The notes below the pieces were generated by a model that was not told the DNA's origin, searched no databases, and was given only the letters and a program-made list of their open reading frames with translations. Positions 31,992-43,184 of a DNA stretch of 64,000 nt are shown one piece after another. Where the stretch lies: contig WHUX01000156.1 of NCBI GenBank assembly GCA_015179025.1, forward strand, positions 62,001 through 126,000, read 5' to 3'. Source of the stretch: Terfezia claveryi (taxonomy: Eukaryota; Ascomycota; Pezizomycetes; Pezizales; Pezizaceae). How positions within the stretch are numbered: the stretch's first letter is position 1; each line of letters begins with the position of its first letter. Position numbers and translations under genes: made by a program.

Positions 31992-34900
31992 TTATTCCAG
32001 ATCAAGGTTTGAGAAGAAGGTTTCCACCAAGTCAACAGTGGTATCCTTCTTCCCTTCTTTCTCCTTCCTGAGCCACCTCCCCCGTTCATCCATCTCCTCC
32101 CAACTTCCCCATCTCCTCCCTACTTCCTTACCCCATAGACAGACTAAGGCTACATACCTTCCTGTTTCTATATATTGTCCACACATCCTGCATGTTGGGT
32201 CAATCGTATCATCTAATCTGGCCTGCCATGACTGGAGATTGCCCTTTCCTTTACGATAGTGGACATAATTTACCCTGGCCCTCTTTCCCTATTTCACCAC
32301 CCTGCTTATCTCTGACCCCGCCACCCTCCTTTCTTCCTCTCTCATATGCCTCTATTCTTGCTTAAGCCCTCCCTCTGTAATTAGAGGGCATTCCGAGTCT
32401 ACTGCCTCTGCTCCTTCCTTGGCCAGAGAGTCAGCTAGCCCATTGCCCTTAATCCCCACATAAGCCTTAACCCAGCCTAGTCTAACCGCCTCTGTCCCGG
32501 CCCTTGCCTGTCTCTACTTAACTAGCCTGCAGACCTCCCTTAGGTAAGCCATTCTGGCCCTCCCCAACCTACCGGCCTTACGAATGGCTGCCAGCACAGC
32601 CTGCGAGTCTGATAAGATGAGCAGGTTCCAGCATCTATTAGCCTCCTTTAGGGCTTTCCTAATGCCTACCACCTCTCCATCCAACACTATAGCTATTTTC
32701 CCGATACCAATGCACCCTTTTAGGCTTCCCCCAAATGAGCACCAGCCCCCTCCTACCTGGCCTAGCTCACTCTTGCTGCCATCAGTATAGATGATAGTGT
32801 GGCCTTCCTTCACCTCCTCAATTTTCCTCTGCTACTCCTCTGGCCAGAATGTCTTGGTCAGCCCAAGGTCTATTCTCAGGATGTGGACCTTTTCTAGACT
32901 TCCTCAGCAGCTCAGAACATCATTACCCTCCTCCTTTATGACCTCCGCCTTGCTCCGAATTGTAGACATTACTGAGGTAAATCTATCTGAAACTAGGAAA
33001 GGCTCTCCAAAGTAGTCCTAAGCCCTACCCTCCTCTATATTCCTTCCTTCTATGCCTCCTGCAAGCCAGAGGTCCCCTAGGGCTGTAGGGTCCTGCATCA
33101 TCTTTGCCATGAGCCTCGCTTAGGCCACATCCAGAACTAGCCTAGGGGACTTCACCCCCGCGATTTGGCTCACCAACTCCCTCCTGAAGCCATGGGTTGC
33201 ATTTACGCATTTCTTGAGGGCCTGGTATTGGAGTCTCTCGAACTCCTCCTCCCAGTCCTTCTGTCCCCTCCACTCTAGCTCGGCTCCCCATAAGACCACC
33301 GTCCTTATCATCACTGTGTAGGCTGCCCTCTAGCTATTTGCGCTCAAGCCCTAGTTGGAGGTGCCTAGGCCATTGAGCTACCCTAGCATCCTACGGGCCT
33401 TTTTGATCCGGCTCTTCCAGTACTCTCTAAATGACAGGCTCTCATCCATAATGATACCTACCCATTTGACGAACTGTATGTCTTTGTTTCTCCTTCTTCT
33501 CTTTTTTCTGAGTACCAACTTCTCGTGTTTAGTATCTTCGAGAGATAGATGGCACTCCCTTACCACCTTCTGGACTGCTTCATCCACTTATTATAGTACA
33601 AGGTACATGTCTAACCTCTTGGCCTCCTCCCAGATACAGATGCTAAGGTGTAGATCATCTACATAAGAGGGTAACTTAATATTATAGAGTGCCACCCCTA
33701 CGACCTCCTCTTCCATTTTCTTAATGATTGGGGCTATCCAGATTAGGAAGATAACTAGAGAAAGCAAGAAGCCTTGAGGGGCCCCCAGGTTGGTCCTCCC
33801 CTGGCCTCGTATCTTCCTATCCCATTCTAGCTGGAAGCTCCTTACCCTGAAGAAGCTCCTTATCCAGGAGATCAACTTTCTTCCTTCTTCTGACTTTCTG
33901 AGCTCCCTGATGACATCCTCTTCCCTTACATTCTAGAATCCCCCTTTTACATCCCAGAATGCCCAGCCGACCATCCCCTCTTTCACTAAGTATCTCTATG
34001 CCCTAGTTACCATCCTTAAGGCTGCCTCAGTTGCTAAGCGTCCTTTGACTTAACCAAACTGGTGCCTGTAGAAGAGCCTGGACTCCTGGAGTCTGTCTAC
34101 AACTACCTTCTCCCCTAGTTTTCCAATGCAGTTAATCAAGTTGATTGGCCTCTAGCTCTTCATTCTACAATGGTCCTTACCTGGCTTGGAGATCATAACT
34201 ACCTTACTGAACTGCAACTCAGCTGGAGTCACTCCCCTTGCCAGGTTGTCCGCCACCTCCTGCATTAGCTGGTCTCCCAACCTAGTGCGTAGTACCAATT
34301 TGATGAACCTATAGCTTATGCCATCTGGCCTAGGAGCTGATTTATTGCAAGTGCCCTGTAATGCTTTCCTAACCTCTTTTTCAAGTTCCTCTGCAACTAG
34401 TTCATCTGGTACTAGCCCATCCGAAACCCCCCTCCCTCTCCTGCCTTCTACCACCTCCACTACCTCATCTACCTCCTTCTCCACCACCTTCTCCTCCTCA
34501 CCTTTCTGCCTGCCATCTACTCTCCACTTGAAGTAGTCTATTACCAGCCCTACCACCTTCTCCTCATCACTCCTATATTTATTGCTGTCCTCATTCACTA
34601 GTTTCTCCATAACTCCCTTAAGATGCTAGGGGTTCTTCGCCTACTTTACCACCTTTCACAGATCCTTTTCTCCATTCTCTTCACAGAAAAGTTGCCAGCA
34701 AGCCTTTTTTTTTTTCCGGATCATCGCTCTCAGCTTCTCCTTTTCTGCTTTCCATCTCCTAACTTAGCTTTCCTGAGTTAGCCCATCTCCTAGCCTTTCT
34801 CTTCTGCTCCTGTGTGTGATCTTGAGCTGGCTTGTGAGCTCCTCGTCCCACCACCTCTTAGACCTTCCTATAATGTTGAGGATCTTGTTGTAGCATTGGT

Positions 34901-35893
34901 AGAGGCTTTTCAGTTTCATATATGGAGTATTCCCTTCCAGACCTCTTATCCATCGCTCTTCTTCTTCTACTCCATCCTTCTTGATCATTTCAATCTCCTT
35001 TTTTAGGCTCCCTCAGTCCACCACCCTTCTTCCAATTGCTGGCCTAGTCTCCCTCCAAGAAAGGTCACCCCAAAGGGCCCAGTAATCTGCCGCTAGTTTT
35101 TCCTTTTTTACCTCGCCCCATCCCTCTCTTTTGTTTAAAAACAAGTCAATCCTACTCTGTATAGCTCTCCTATTCCTAGTCCTTTCCCACGTTACCCCAC
35201 TATCCCCTTCTGCAACTGCTAAGCAATTCCCTACCAGCCAGTCTGCTATGACCTGCCCCCTCAAGTTCTTATTGCATGTACTATCCCAGATATGACTGTG
35301 AGCATTCTAGTCCCCTACTACCACTACCTGCCCTCCCTCTAGCTTCCGGCTAATCCCCAAGAGCTATTCTTCCCATTTCCAGCCATGCTACTTCCCATTC
35401 GCATAAAGCACTCCTAGCTTCTTACCCAGAACATTGACCATGACTAAGTTGTCCTCCTCTAGGTCAACCTTGATATTGTCTGCTATGCATTTTTGCCAAT
35501 AAACAAGCACTCTCTGTCTCTTCTTTACTGTACTCCCCAAAACAAATGTGGGGTGCCCCTGGCTTCCTCTCCCTTCTTTATCTATCCAGGCCTCCCCTAC
35601 AAAGGCCACACCCACTCCTTCCCCTCTACACCACTCCAAAAATATGTGAGTATTCAGATGACTACCCCCCATATTCTGGTATCCCACCTGAACAACTGTT
35701 AGTGATGGCTAGGCCCTACCGTGATAGTGAGGGCTGCCAACACTTTCCCGCTTTCAATTAGTTCAAACCCCTCCTCGTCAAACTCCTTCTTCCTGCTTCC
35801 TATTGGTTCAAACCCTTCCTCATTAAACTCCTTCTTCCTGCTTCCTATTAGTTCAAACCCTTCCTCGTCAAACTCCTTCTTTCTCTTTCTCAC
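31992..35893 (-). pseudogene. LINE polyprotein (endonuclease, RT, RNase H, Cys-rich end)
   Basis: Readable blocks in order: a start region with three 15-residue repeats (RKKEFDEEGFELIGS, 35750-35893); endonuclease (35388-35687, VAFVGEAWIDKEGRG; 35013-35264, IQSRIDLFLN, ADYWALWGDLSWRET); RT start (34152-34610, SAPRPDGISYRFIKLV, FSKVVMISKPGKDH); RT core (33591-33875, NLGAPQGFLLS, LPSYVDDLHLS); RNase H (32514-32813, TIIYTDGSKSELGQVGGGWC, ILSDSQAVLAAI); and a C-terminal CRMCGQYIETGRYVALVC segment (32000-32186). Stops and frame changes separate the blocks, so this copy is dead. Confidence 0.8.
35744..35893. repeat. 45-bp tandem repeat, three units, in the LINE
   Basis: GTTCAAACCCTTCCTCGTCA and the following 25 bases are repeated three times, encoding a 15-residue acidic/basic unit on the minus strand ahead of the endonuclease domain. 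The reading frame is kept. Confidence 0.8.
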
Positions 35894-36018
35894 ACTACCC
35901 TATTCTAGACTGCTGCCGGTAAACATACAGTTCCTTCTTATATGCCCCCATCCTCCGCAGTTGTAATATTATATTCATTATGAAAGAATTTTCCGCGCTG
36001 CAACGCACTACAGGATGC

Positions 36019-36270
36019 CCTGATGTACTCCTCTAATACTTGTCCCACCCCTGACGCTCTGTGGCCTTTATCGCCCTAACGTCTACTTCCAGCAGTAGTC
36101 CGCCATGATCCCTCCTAGTCCCAAGGCACCCTGACGTACTACACCAATACTTGTCCCGCCCCTAACGCCCTGTGGCCATTGTCACTCTAACGTCTACTTC
36201 CAGTAGTGGCCTGCTATAATCCTTCCTGGTCCTGGCGCCTTGACAGTCTACACCGACACTTGTCACCTCC
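36019..36270. repeat. Tandem repeat of about 112 bp, a little over two units
   Basis: Two full units share ACTTGTCCCRCCCCTRACGC and CTAACGTCTACTTCCAG blocks; a third partial unit begins at about 36236. It lies between the LINE and the Plavaka gene and has no coding function that I can see. Confidence 0.75.
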
Positions 36271-36608
36271 ATGACACTACGTTACCCATGTGCCGCAAGC
36301 TCAACCCTTGGAGATTTGCCGCCACAATCCCCCTGTCCCCAGGGTCGTTGCAATGTCAACCCTCGAGCAATTGCTGCCATGATCCTCTAGTGCTACTGAC
36401 CATCCCCTATCTACTCTACTGTCTACTATTCCTCTCCTCGTTATATGTATACTCATCCCGTACCACCTAAGGCCTCACAAAGTCTCACTAGCACTCTCAC
36501 GAGTCCCATTGCCCTCAATACCCACTCATAATCTAATAGTCATATTGATTTTTGAACATTCGCACTCCCAATTCCTACATTATTCTATTCATTTATATCC
36601 CAACTATT
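36271..36608. other. Spacer, no gene seen
   Basis: Mixed sequence between the 112-bp repeat and the C-terminal end of the Plavaka transposase. It may hold the transposon's terminal region, but no inverted repeat was identified. Confidence 0.4.
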
Positions 36609-38951
36609 CTAATCGTACAACTCGTTCCACGTATTAAAATCAATTCTATTATTAACCAACCAGACCCTCTCAACCTCCACTGGTATCAGATATACCATCC
36701 CCTCTATGTCCGAAATCTTGATGACATGTATTGCTCCTTCGTCCTTGCGTTTTTCTATCCTTATTATCCCTTCTTTACTATGCGGTCTGCTAGATCCTTT
36801 TACTCCCAAAAACCTCATATATGCTACCTCATGTATTCTTCCTACCCCATTCTAGATCCTGAAAATCCCCTCCAGCCTAGCTACAGTATGACCATCGAGT
36901 TGTCTACTGCTCTCTTGTGACCGTGGCCTCATCCTTACCCAAATCCAATCTGCCCTAATATTTCTATGCCTCTTAAAGTCCCTATTCCCTGTCCAGTGAA
37001 CATGGTGAGTTTCTAAACCGTCTCCTTGAAATTGCTACACTGCCACTGCGATGCTAGTCAGATATTGCCCTCGGTACGTCTCGATCCCCTCCGTGTCTGC
37101 TGTAGCAACTCCCCAATAACTATTCACACGTAGATAATCCTAAAACTTACCAATTAAGTTCGGGATTTGGAGTATTTGTGCAAGGACTAACAAGGGTTCT
37201 GCTATTGCGTTCTGTGCCAGTGGTTGGCTAGTTAATTTGGGATAGTCATAGTTCCTACCCATACCTTCTGCATCCTTTCTCATTGTCATAATCAGAGCCT
37301 TCACCTCACCATTGAATGAAATATCCTTATCCCATAAAAGTAAATTCAACTCCAACATTCTAAATGCGTGATCCTTTAAATGTGTATCAAGGATTTGGAT
37401 TGTTGCGTCAACCCTATTCGACTACTTATAAGCATCCTTCAGAGGCTTGTGGAGGGATTCCGTAATCTCTGTCGAATACTGTGGGAGGGTTCCGAATTGA
37501 ATGACCTGTTCCGTATAATGGGTCAGAAGGTGCAGCTTCGGGTAGTTAAATGTCGACTGAGCCAGCATGTCGGCCACTAGCAGTTCTCGTTCCTGATGAT
37601 TTGCGGACGCTCGGTTTGCCTTTTGCATGGCAGTGGCCGGAAAGTAACTCGAAATCGTTGCCTGACGAGCCTGAGTCACCGCAAGATCCTTAGAAGCCCC
37701 CTTTGCCTTCTTGTAGTCAGTCTTACTTACACGGAATTCACCAAATACATGACGATACCTATGGAAATCCTGTAGGTACTTAGTCATATATTGGATTGTC
37801 TCCCCAGTATGACTTCGATATTGCGCAATTAAGCAGAAGTCCGATAGTGCACGAATGGCCCGTATGGCAATTTTCACGTCAGCCTGAGCAGCTGGTCCCA
37901 GACGGCTAGTGTCCTTTTCATGACACATGGCAGCTGTAAAACAACCAAGAATTACCCATCCCACACCTCGCATTTCTATACCACTCCACATTGTGATTTG
38001 GTGATACTGCTTCCGCGGTGGAGTGAATCTTGGGTATGGTGGTAACCTACTCCATATTTCATGGAAAACTACAAGCCTTTTGTCTTTTTCCAAAAACCCC
38101 TGTATCCACTCCATCAAATTTTTCAGGACACCTAGGTATATATTATGTAGTATGTCTGCACGTACAATACTCAGTGGGCGGACTATAGAAAGAGTCCAAA
38201 GCATATTCTGGATGGGCTTTATATCCAGAGCAGTTAACCTATTATCGACAATCAATTTCTTTCCTGAATAGAAAGGGGGAGGGGGGGGACGGACCCATCA
38301 TTATTGTTGGCTACCCACAGGCTCTCATAGCGAGTATGGTCATGCTGAGCATATAGTCGTTTAGGTAATAACCCAAGCTGATTCCAACTCACTGTACAAA
38401 TTGGATACTGGTTGACTTTTATGTAATGGATATTCACATTCTCCATATGATCAGCAAGCCATATCGATACGATAGGTATACAATGCCGGACGTTCTCATC
38501 TCCACATACTATCTCCGACCCACCCTTCTTCGCAGAGTCAGTCATTGTCAAATGTAATCTGATAATAGTTTGTCAGCTTACCTCGAACATACTGACTAAG
38601 GGTGCCAAGATTCATTTAAGCAGTCAGTGTTGTATGTCAAGGGAATCATGTTCTTGGTTATGGACTGGAAATCCTCTAAGGGACTTTGTTTATTTTGGGC
38701 CAATAGGTAACAGGCCTATTAGGATCCACGCTTGGCTTGACGGCTTATTTCGAATAGCTGATGGAATGTTCCCTACGCTTATAAAAATGGGCCACAACTT
38801 CTTATCGCTGAAAAAGTTGGTCAGGCATGTTTGATCTGACGTTATGAGAACAGGTACTAGGCTCGAGCCAACTGGGAGGGTCAACTGGCTGCCTGTTAGT
38901 AGCCGTTTATTTCATAAGAGACTTGATAAAAACCTACTTGCATGTTCTACC
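36609..38951 (-). pseudogene. Plavaka-type transposase, central and C-terminal part
   Basis: On the minus strand, right to left: LPVGSSLVPVLITSDQTCLT, FFSDKKLWPIFISVGNIPSA (38690-38884); then SEIVCGDENVRHCIPIVSIW (38252-38551); then VRADILHNIYLGVLKNLMEW, YSTEITESLHKPLKDAY (37422-38255). After a TAG (Gln position) come DTHLKDHAFRMLELNLLLWD (37140-37400) and finally EVERVWLVNNRIDFNTWNEL (36609-36818). This order matches Plavaka (CACTA-related) DDE transposases of fungi. The gene is interrupted at its 5' side by gypsy 2 and resumes at 57905. Stops and breaks make it inactive. Confidence 0.8.
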
Positions 38952-38956
38952 ACCAC

Positions 38957-39175
38957 TGTTACGACTCAGGTAAGAGACCTACCCTCCACCGGGATAACCA
39001 ATACCCTACTATATTGCTGACTGTGATGGCCTGATTACCCATACAGATGCAGGTAGTGCGTCGGGAGTGCAGACGTTAAAGGGATTGGGTAAAGGAAGTG
39101 TGTGTTCTCTGATATTAGATCTCGTGCATGTATTCTCTTCAGTATGTTTCTATGATGTTCTAATATATGATATTC
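38957..39175 (+). repeat. Gypsy 2 5' LTR, first part
   Basis: It starts TGTTACGACTCAGG and matches 57284-57507. It is cut at TATTC by gypsy 1 and continues at 51525. Confidence 0.9.
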
Positions 39176-40047
39176 TGTTATGGATCATCCCTTGCCCCGC
39201 CGCGTGTCTTCAGACATGCGGCCAGACCTCTCGCGAGCCTCGACAATATACTGGCAACCCACGCACTCACCAGTATCATGTCGGGCTTCACTTGATCTCA
39301 ACCTAGCACGGCTTCGCCATGCGAATCCTTGTCTTCTGGCTAATGTCCCTACCCCAGTGACATGCTCCTGACCCTGGACCCTGACCTGCTTGATTTACCG
39401 ACCGCATCCCGGGAATCAACCAGGTACTCGCTTATCCAGTTCCTTGGGTCTAGACCTTGTCTCGGATCTAGACCTCGCCTCGGATCTAGACCTTGTCTCG
39501 GGTATTAAAGCTATTTGGTTTTCTAGCTTCAATACTAATAACCTTGCCCTCGCATGTATCTCTTGTTATTGTTATTCCCTATGTCTCCGTATGCTTTTCT
39601 TGTATTTGTAATGTTATCTGTTCGCTTCCTTATGTCTCCGCGACCAGATCTCTATATATAGAGATCTCTCTTCCCCTCTACTTCTGTTTCTTTCCTCACG
39701 CAACAACCTGTATTCAATCTTGTATATAGTTGTTCGACGAATATATCTTGTCCACTCCTTTCGACACTCACGTTTGACACCCGAACAAGCCTATTCGAGT
39801 ATCAAATAACAACTTGTCTACCCCTCCTTCTCGAGCGTAGCTCAAGCTACCTTGCCTTCTTGACCTCGACACCTCGTTCGACTTTGGTCTCGCCCAGAGT
39901 CCCCTGACATCTGATCACACATGTAGAACTTCCTACGTGTGCGATACATCGACACTCGTGCCTATCACCTGCGATCGCAGGTGATACCTCGAACTGTTTA
40001 TCGCGTCGACGCGGGAATTAAGTACCTCCCAACCCCCGTGCATAACA
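39176..40047 (+). repeat. Gypsy 1 5' LTR, 872 bp
   Basis: Same length as the 3' copy and differing by scattered, mostly transition changes (a few percent by eye). It contains TATATATA at 39653-39660 and the presumed transcript start CACGCAACAA at 39697. TCGGATCTAGACCTYGYCTC units are repeated near 39465. Confidence 0.95.
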
Positions 40048-40049
40048 CT

Positions 40050-40059
40050 TTGTTGCGTG
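40050..40059 (+). other. Gypsy 1 self-priming primer-binding site
   Basis: TTGTTGCGTG begins 2 bases after the 5' LTR and is exactly complementary to CACGCAACAA at 39697-39706, 44 bases after the start of the TATA box. The geometry is nearly the same as in gypsy 2, supporting Tf1-type self-priming rather than tRNA priming. Confidence 0.7.
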
Positions 40060-40084
40060 CATACACAGTCTCTGCTACGCAATC

Positions 40085-41242
40085 ATGTCAACCCAGACAA
40101 CCCCACCCACCGAGGACGAACGGTGGCGCACCCTCGCTGCCATTCTTTGAACCACCCCTTCTGCAGTACCCTCCGTCTTCCCAGTCCTCCCTCCCGGTAC
40201 CCCAACGGCCTTCTACGCCCCGATTCATGCAGCCTTCAGCGCTGGTATACGCTTTGGATGAGGTATACCATCCACCTTTGACATATCTCCTACTGGTACA
40301 ACTACAACAACAGAATGTTGCTGGACCTACTATAATAGAGGATTCGAATATGGAGTAACCACCTCTAGCTTAACCCCACATACGGCTGCTGCAACACAAT
40401 CCTCCCGTGCTTCAAAAATCCATGAACCTGAGCCCTTTGATAGGACAAGATCAAAGTTCAAGAAATTCATGACCAAACTCTCTCTTGTCTTTTATGCTGA
40501 CCCTGCCCGATATACTAATGACGCTGCTAAAATCGTCTATGCAGCATCATACCTTACTGGTTCAGCCGCCGATTGGTTCGAACCTCACCATAGTCGAATA
40601 CACAGGACAATTGGGTTCGATACTTACGAGGAATTTGCTGAGGCACTAAAAAAGGCCTACGATGACCCTGACGCTAAGGCAACAGCAGAAGACAAGCTTC
40701 TAGCCCTTAAGCAGAATAATGAAGATTGTTCCACCTACCATGCCAAATTCGCAACCCATGCCGCTATTCTTGAGTTGGATGATCGCACCAAGATCTCCTT
40801 CTTTACCAAAGGAGCTAACAATGGCCTCAGAATGGCCTTGTCCTTTCAGGCCTCTCCACCCGAGAACTTTGACGAATTCGTCCAACTGTGTATCAAGTTG
40901 GACAATCGTGCTAAAATGTACCGCTCCCAGAAGAACCCTAAGACCATTACCTCTGGCCAGCAACCTGCCGCCCCGAAACCCACCACATCCATTGGCACCG
41001 CCCCTGGTCCCATGGACCTCTCAGCCTCTCGCAAACGTGGACCCCTCACCGCTGAGGTCCACAAATACCACATGGATAACAAACTCTGCATGTATTGTGG
41101 AGGTCCTGGACATTGGGCAACCGATTGCCCTGTGTCTGCAAAAACCAAGAAGCTTTCCACAGCTTCAACTGCTCCTCCTCCTCCTTCCCCACCCGCTGTT
41201 ACCTCAGGCCCTCAAACTCTTTACGAGGTGCCAAAAAACTAG
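40085..41242 (+). pseudogene. Gypsy 1 gag with CCHC zinc knuckle, two TGA codons
   Basis: The ATG at 40085 (MSTQTTPPTEDERWRTLAAI) opens a 386-codon frame ending at TAG 41240-41242. Two TGA codons (40148 and 40259) lie in the N-terminal third; both would be CGA if one transition were reversed. From 40469 the frame is intact: capsid part AASYLTGSAADWFEPHHSRI, FDTYEEFAEALKKAYDDPD, the zinc knuckle CMYCGGPGHWATDC, then a Lys/Pro tail. The gag stop lies directly after a -1 slippery heptamer. Confidence 0.85.
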
Positions 41243-41276
41243 TGCACTCTTCGACCAATGATGGCCGATCGAAGAG
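41233..41276 (+). promoter_or_regulatory. Programmed -1 ribosomal frameshift signal at the gag/pol junction
   Basis: The heptamer A AAA AAC (41233-41239) is in the gag frame immediately before TAG. After a 7-nt spacer, CTCTTCGA (41247-41254) pairs perfectly with TCGAAGAG (41269-41276) around a 14-nt loop, with two more pairs possible past a mismatch. pol is open in the -1 frame across this point. All classical components are present; function is inferred. Confidence 0.75.
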
Positions 41277-42651
41277 CGCCAGGATGTATCCTGGTGCCAT
41301 CTCTCATGACCCTGCCCCTCTTGTTGCCTCTGTCCTTTCCGTTCCTGTCGTTGCTTCTGTTACTTTTGTTAGTTCTAATTCTTTTTCTGCTTTGGAGGAG
41401 ATTCACTTGGTTGGTACTGGTTACGTTTTGCCTGTGGTTTCACGCAAGTCTCGTCAACGGCTTGCTCGTCGATGTCGTATTGCTTCTGCTTTGAAAATCT
41501 CTGCTGCCGCTGTCTTTCCTTCTCCTCCTCCTGCTCCTTGTTCTTCTTCTATTTCTTCTTCTATTTCTTCTTCTGCTGTTATCTATGACTTGGAGTCTGA
41601 GGATCCACTTATCTTGTCCTGCATAGTGAATGAAAACCACTCAGCCACTTGCATGGTAGACTCGGGCGCTAGCTCCCAGTTTATCGATCTTGACTTTGCC
41701 TTGAACTTGAACTTGCCTTTGGACTTGAAGCCGAAACCTAAGGATCTCGTACTTGCCGATGGGGAACGCTCTCTTGTAGGGTAAATCACCCACACATGCA
41801 CCCTAAAACTCTTGATTGACTAGCATCTGGAGGTTCTGACCTTCCATGTCACTAAATTAGCTGGTTGGAACCTGATCGTTGGAAAACCCTGGCTCCGACG
41901 TCACAATCCCACAATTGACTAGGCCTGCAATACAATTGCCTTCGCCTCAGGGTATTGCCATGCTCATTGTCTGCCCACCTGAAAAATCCACCTAGAACCC
42001 CTTAGAAACACCCTGAACCCCCTCCGAATCTCCGTAATCTCCAGGGCTGCCTTCTGGGTGGCTATCAAAAACCCTAAAACTCGCCTCTATATTGCGGCAA
42101 TCTATGCCTCCCCCGACGACGAGGATGACAACGCCAAACCAGCTCCTAAGCTGGTTCCCCCCGAATACCATGATTACCTATCCCTTTTCTCAGAAAAGGA
42201 AGCCCGAATCTTGCCCCCGCACCGATATGTCGATCACGCTATCCCTTTGAAAGAAGAGGCAAAACCCCCCTTCGGCCGTATATATTCTATGTCCGATGTA
42301 GAGCTCAAAGAAGTAAGGAAATGGATTGATGAGAATCTATCCAAGTCCTTTATCCGAGCTAGCTCTTCCTGCGCAGCCTCCCCAATTCTCTTTGTCAAGA
42401 AAAGAGATGGATCCCTGCGCCTCTGCGTCGATTACCGTGCCCTAAACGATATTACCATCAAAGATCGACACCCTCTGCCACGGATTGAGGAGACCCTTAA
42501 TCAGATCCGTGGCTACAAGTACTTCACCTGCCTCGACCTCCGTGCCTGCTTCAACCAGATCAGAATCAAGAAAGGCGACGAATGGAAGACTGCCTTCCAC
42601 ACCCGTTATGGGCTCTTTGAGTTCCTAGTAATGCCTTTCGGGCTTACCAAT
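41243..42651 (+). pseudogene. Gypsy 1 pol, first part (protease and start of RT)
   Basis: In the -1 frame relative to gag: Pro/Ser-rich linker, protease (CMVDSGASSQFIDLDFALNL, about 41654), then four stops between 41782 and 41985, then RT (42058-42651): [70 protein letters not shown]. It is cut by the copia element at 42652 and continues at 48091. Confidence 0.85.
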
Positions 42652-43177
42652 TATTAAAGTGGATAGATTATAGTAACGGTACAGCGTAAAGGTAGCGTAG
42701 TGACCAGCGGAGAATTTACTGAGCAAGCTAGAGTCACAGGAGTGCGAGGACGATGTGGTTGAGGACGAGTGCAGTGGGAATTCAGTGTGCGTGATTAATT
42801 AAACTATCTAGAGAGCAGGTGGACAACGGTCTTAAGTACATGAATATGGAGAGGAAACGAACCATATGACAACCTAACTTGAAGAGGAATAAACGTAGAG
42901 AAATCCATAAGTAGAAAGGTTGTATGCATGTAATATTCAAATAAGACAGTGTGGGAAATAACGAGCATGGGTATATAAACATGTAAGTATAACCGTACAG
43001 TAACTATGCAGAGTAAGCTGCAGGTGAAACATGGTATAGTACTCGTAATAGAAACTAGATAGATAATAATAGAAAGGATATCGTAATAGAGAAACATATA
43101 ATGATATAAGTTAATATAGATGCCGAAATATTAAAGTAATAACGACATAGGAAGGGCACAGAATGTATGCCGCAACA
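42652..43177 (-). repeat. Copia 3' LTR, 526 bp
   Basis: Preceded in element orientation by the purine tract GAATGAGAGAGAG (43178-43190), which overlaps the polyprotein stop. Same length as the 5' LTR. Confidence 0.95.
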
Positions 43178-43184
43178 CTCTCTC

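Larger units (their letters stand above)
31788..35990 (-). mobile_element. Tad1-like LINE, decayed, with poly(A) tail
   Basis: Read on the minus strand, the domain order is endonuclease, reverse transcriptase, RNase H, terminal zinc-knuckle region, then a 22-base A-run (T-run at 31788-31809). This order and the fused RNase H fit Tad1-type fungal LINEs. The 3' end abuts the truncated LTR of gypsy 3. The 5' end is placed only approximately; no target duplication was identified. Confidence 0.8.

Noticed and set aside
31781..36000. Target duplication of the LINE
   Set aside because: Bases next to the poly(A) tail (AGGAAGA) were not found again near the presumed 5' end, and the missing part of the gypsy 3 LTR does not resume there.
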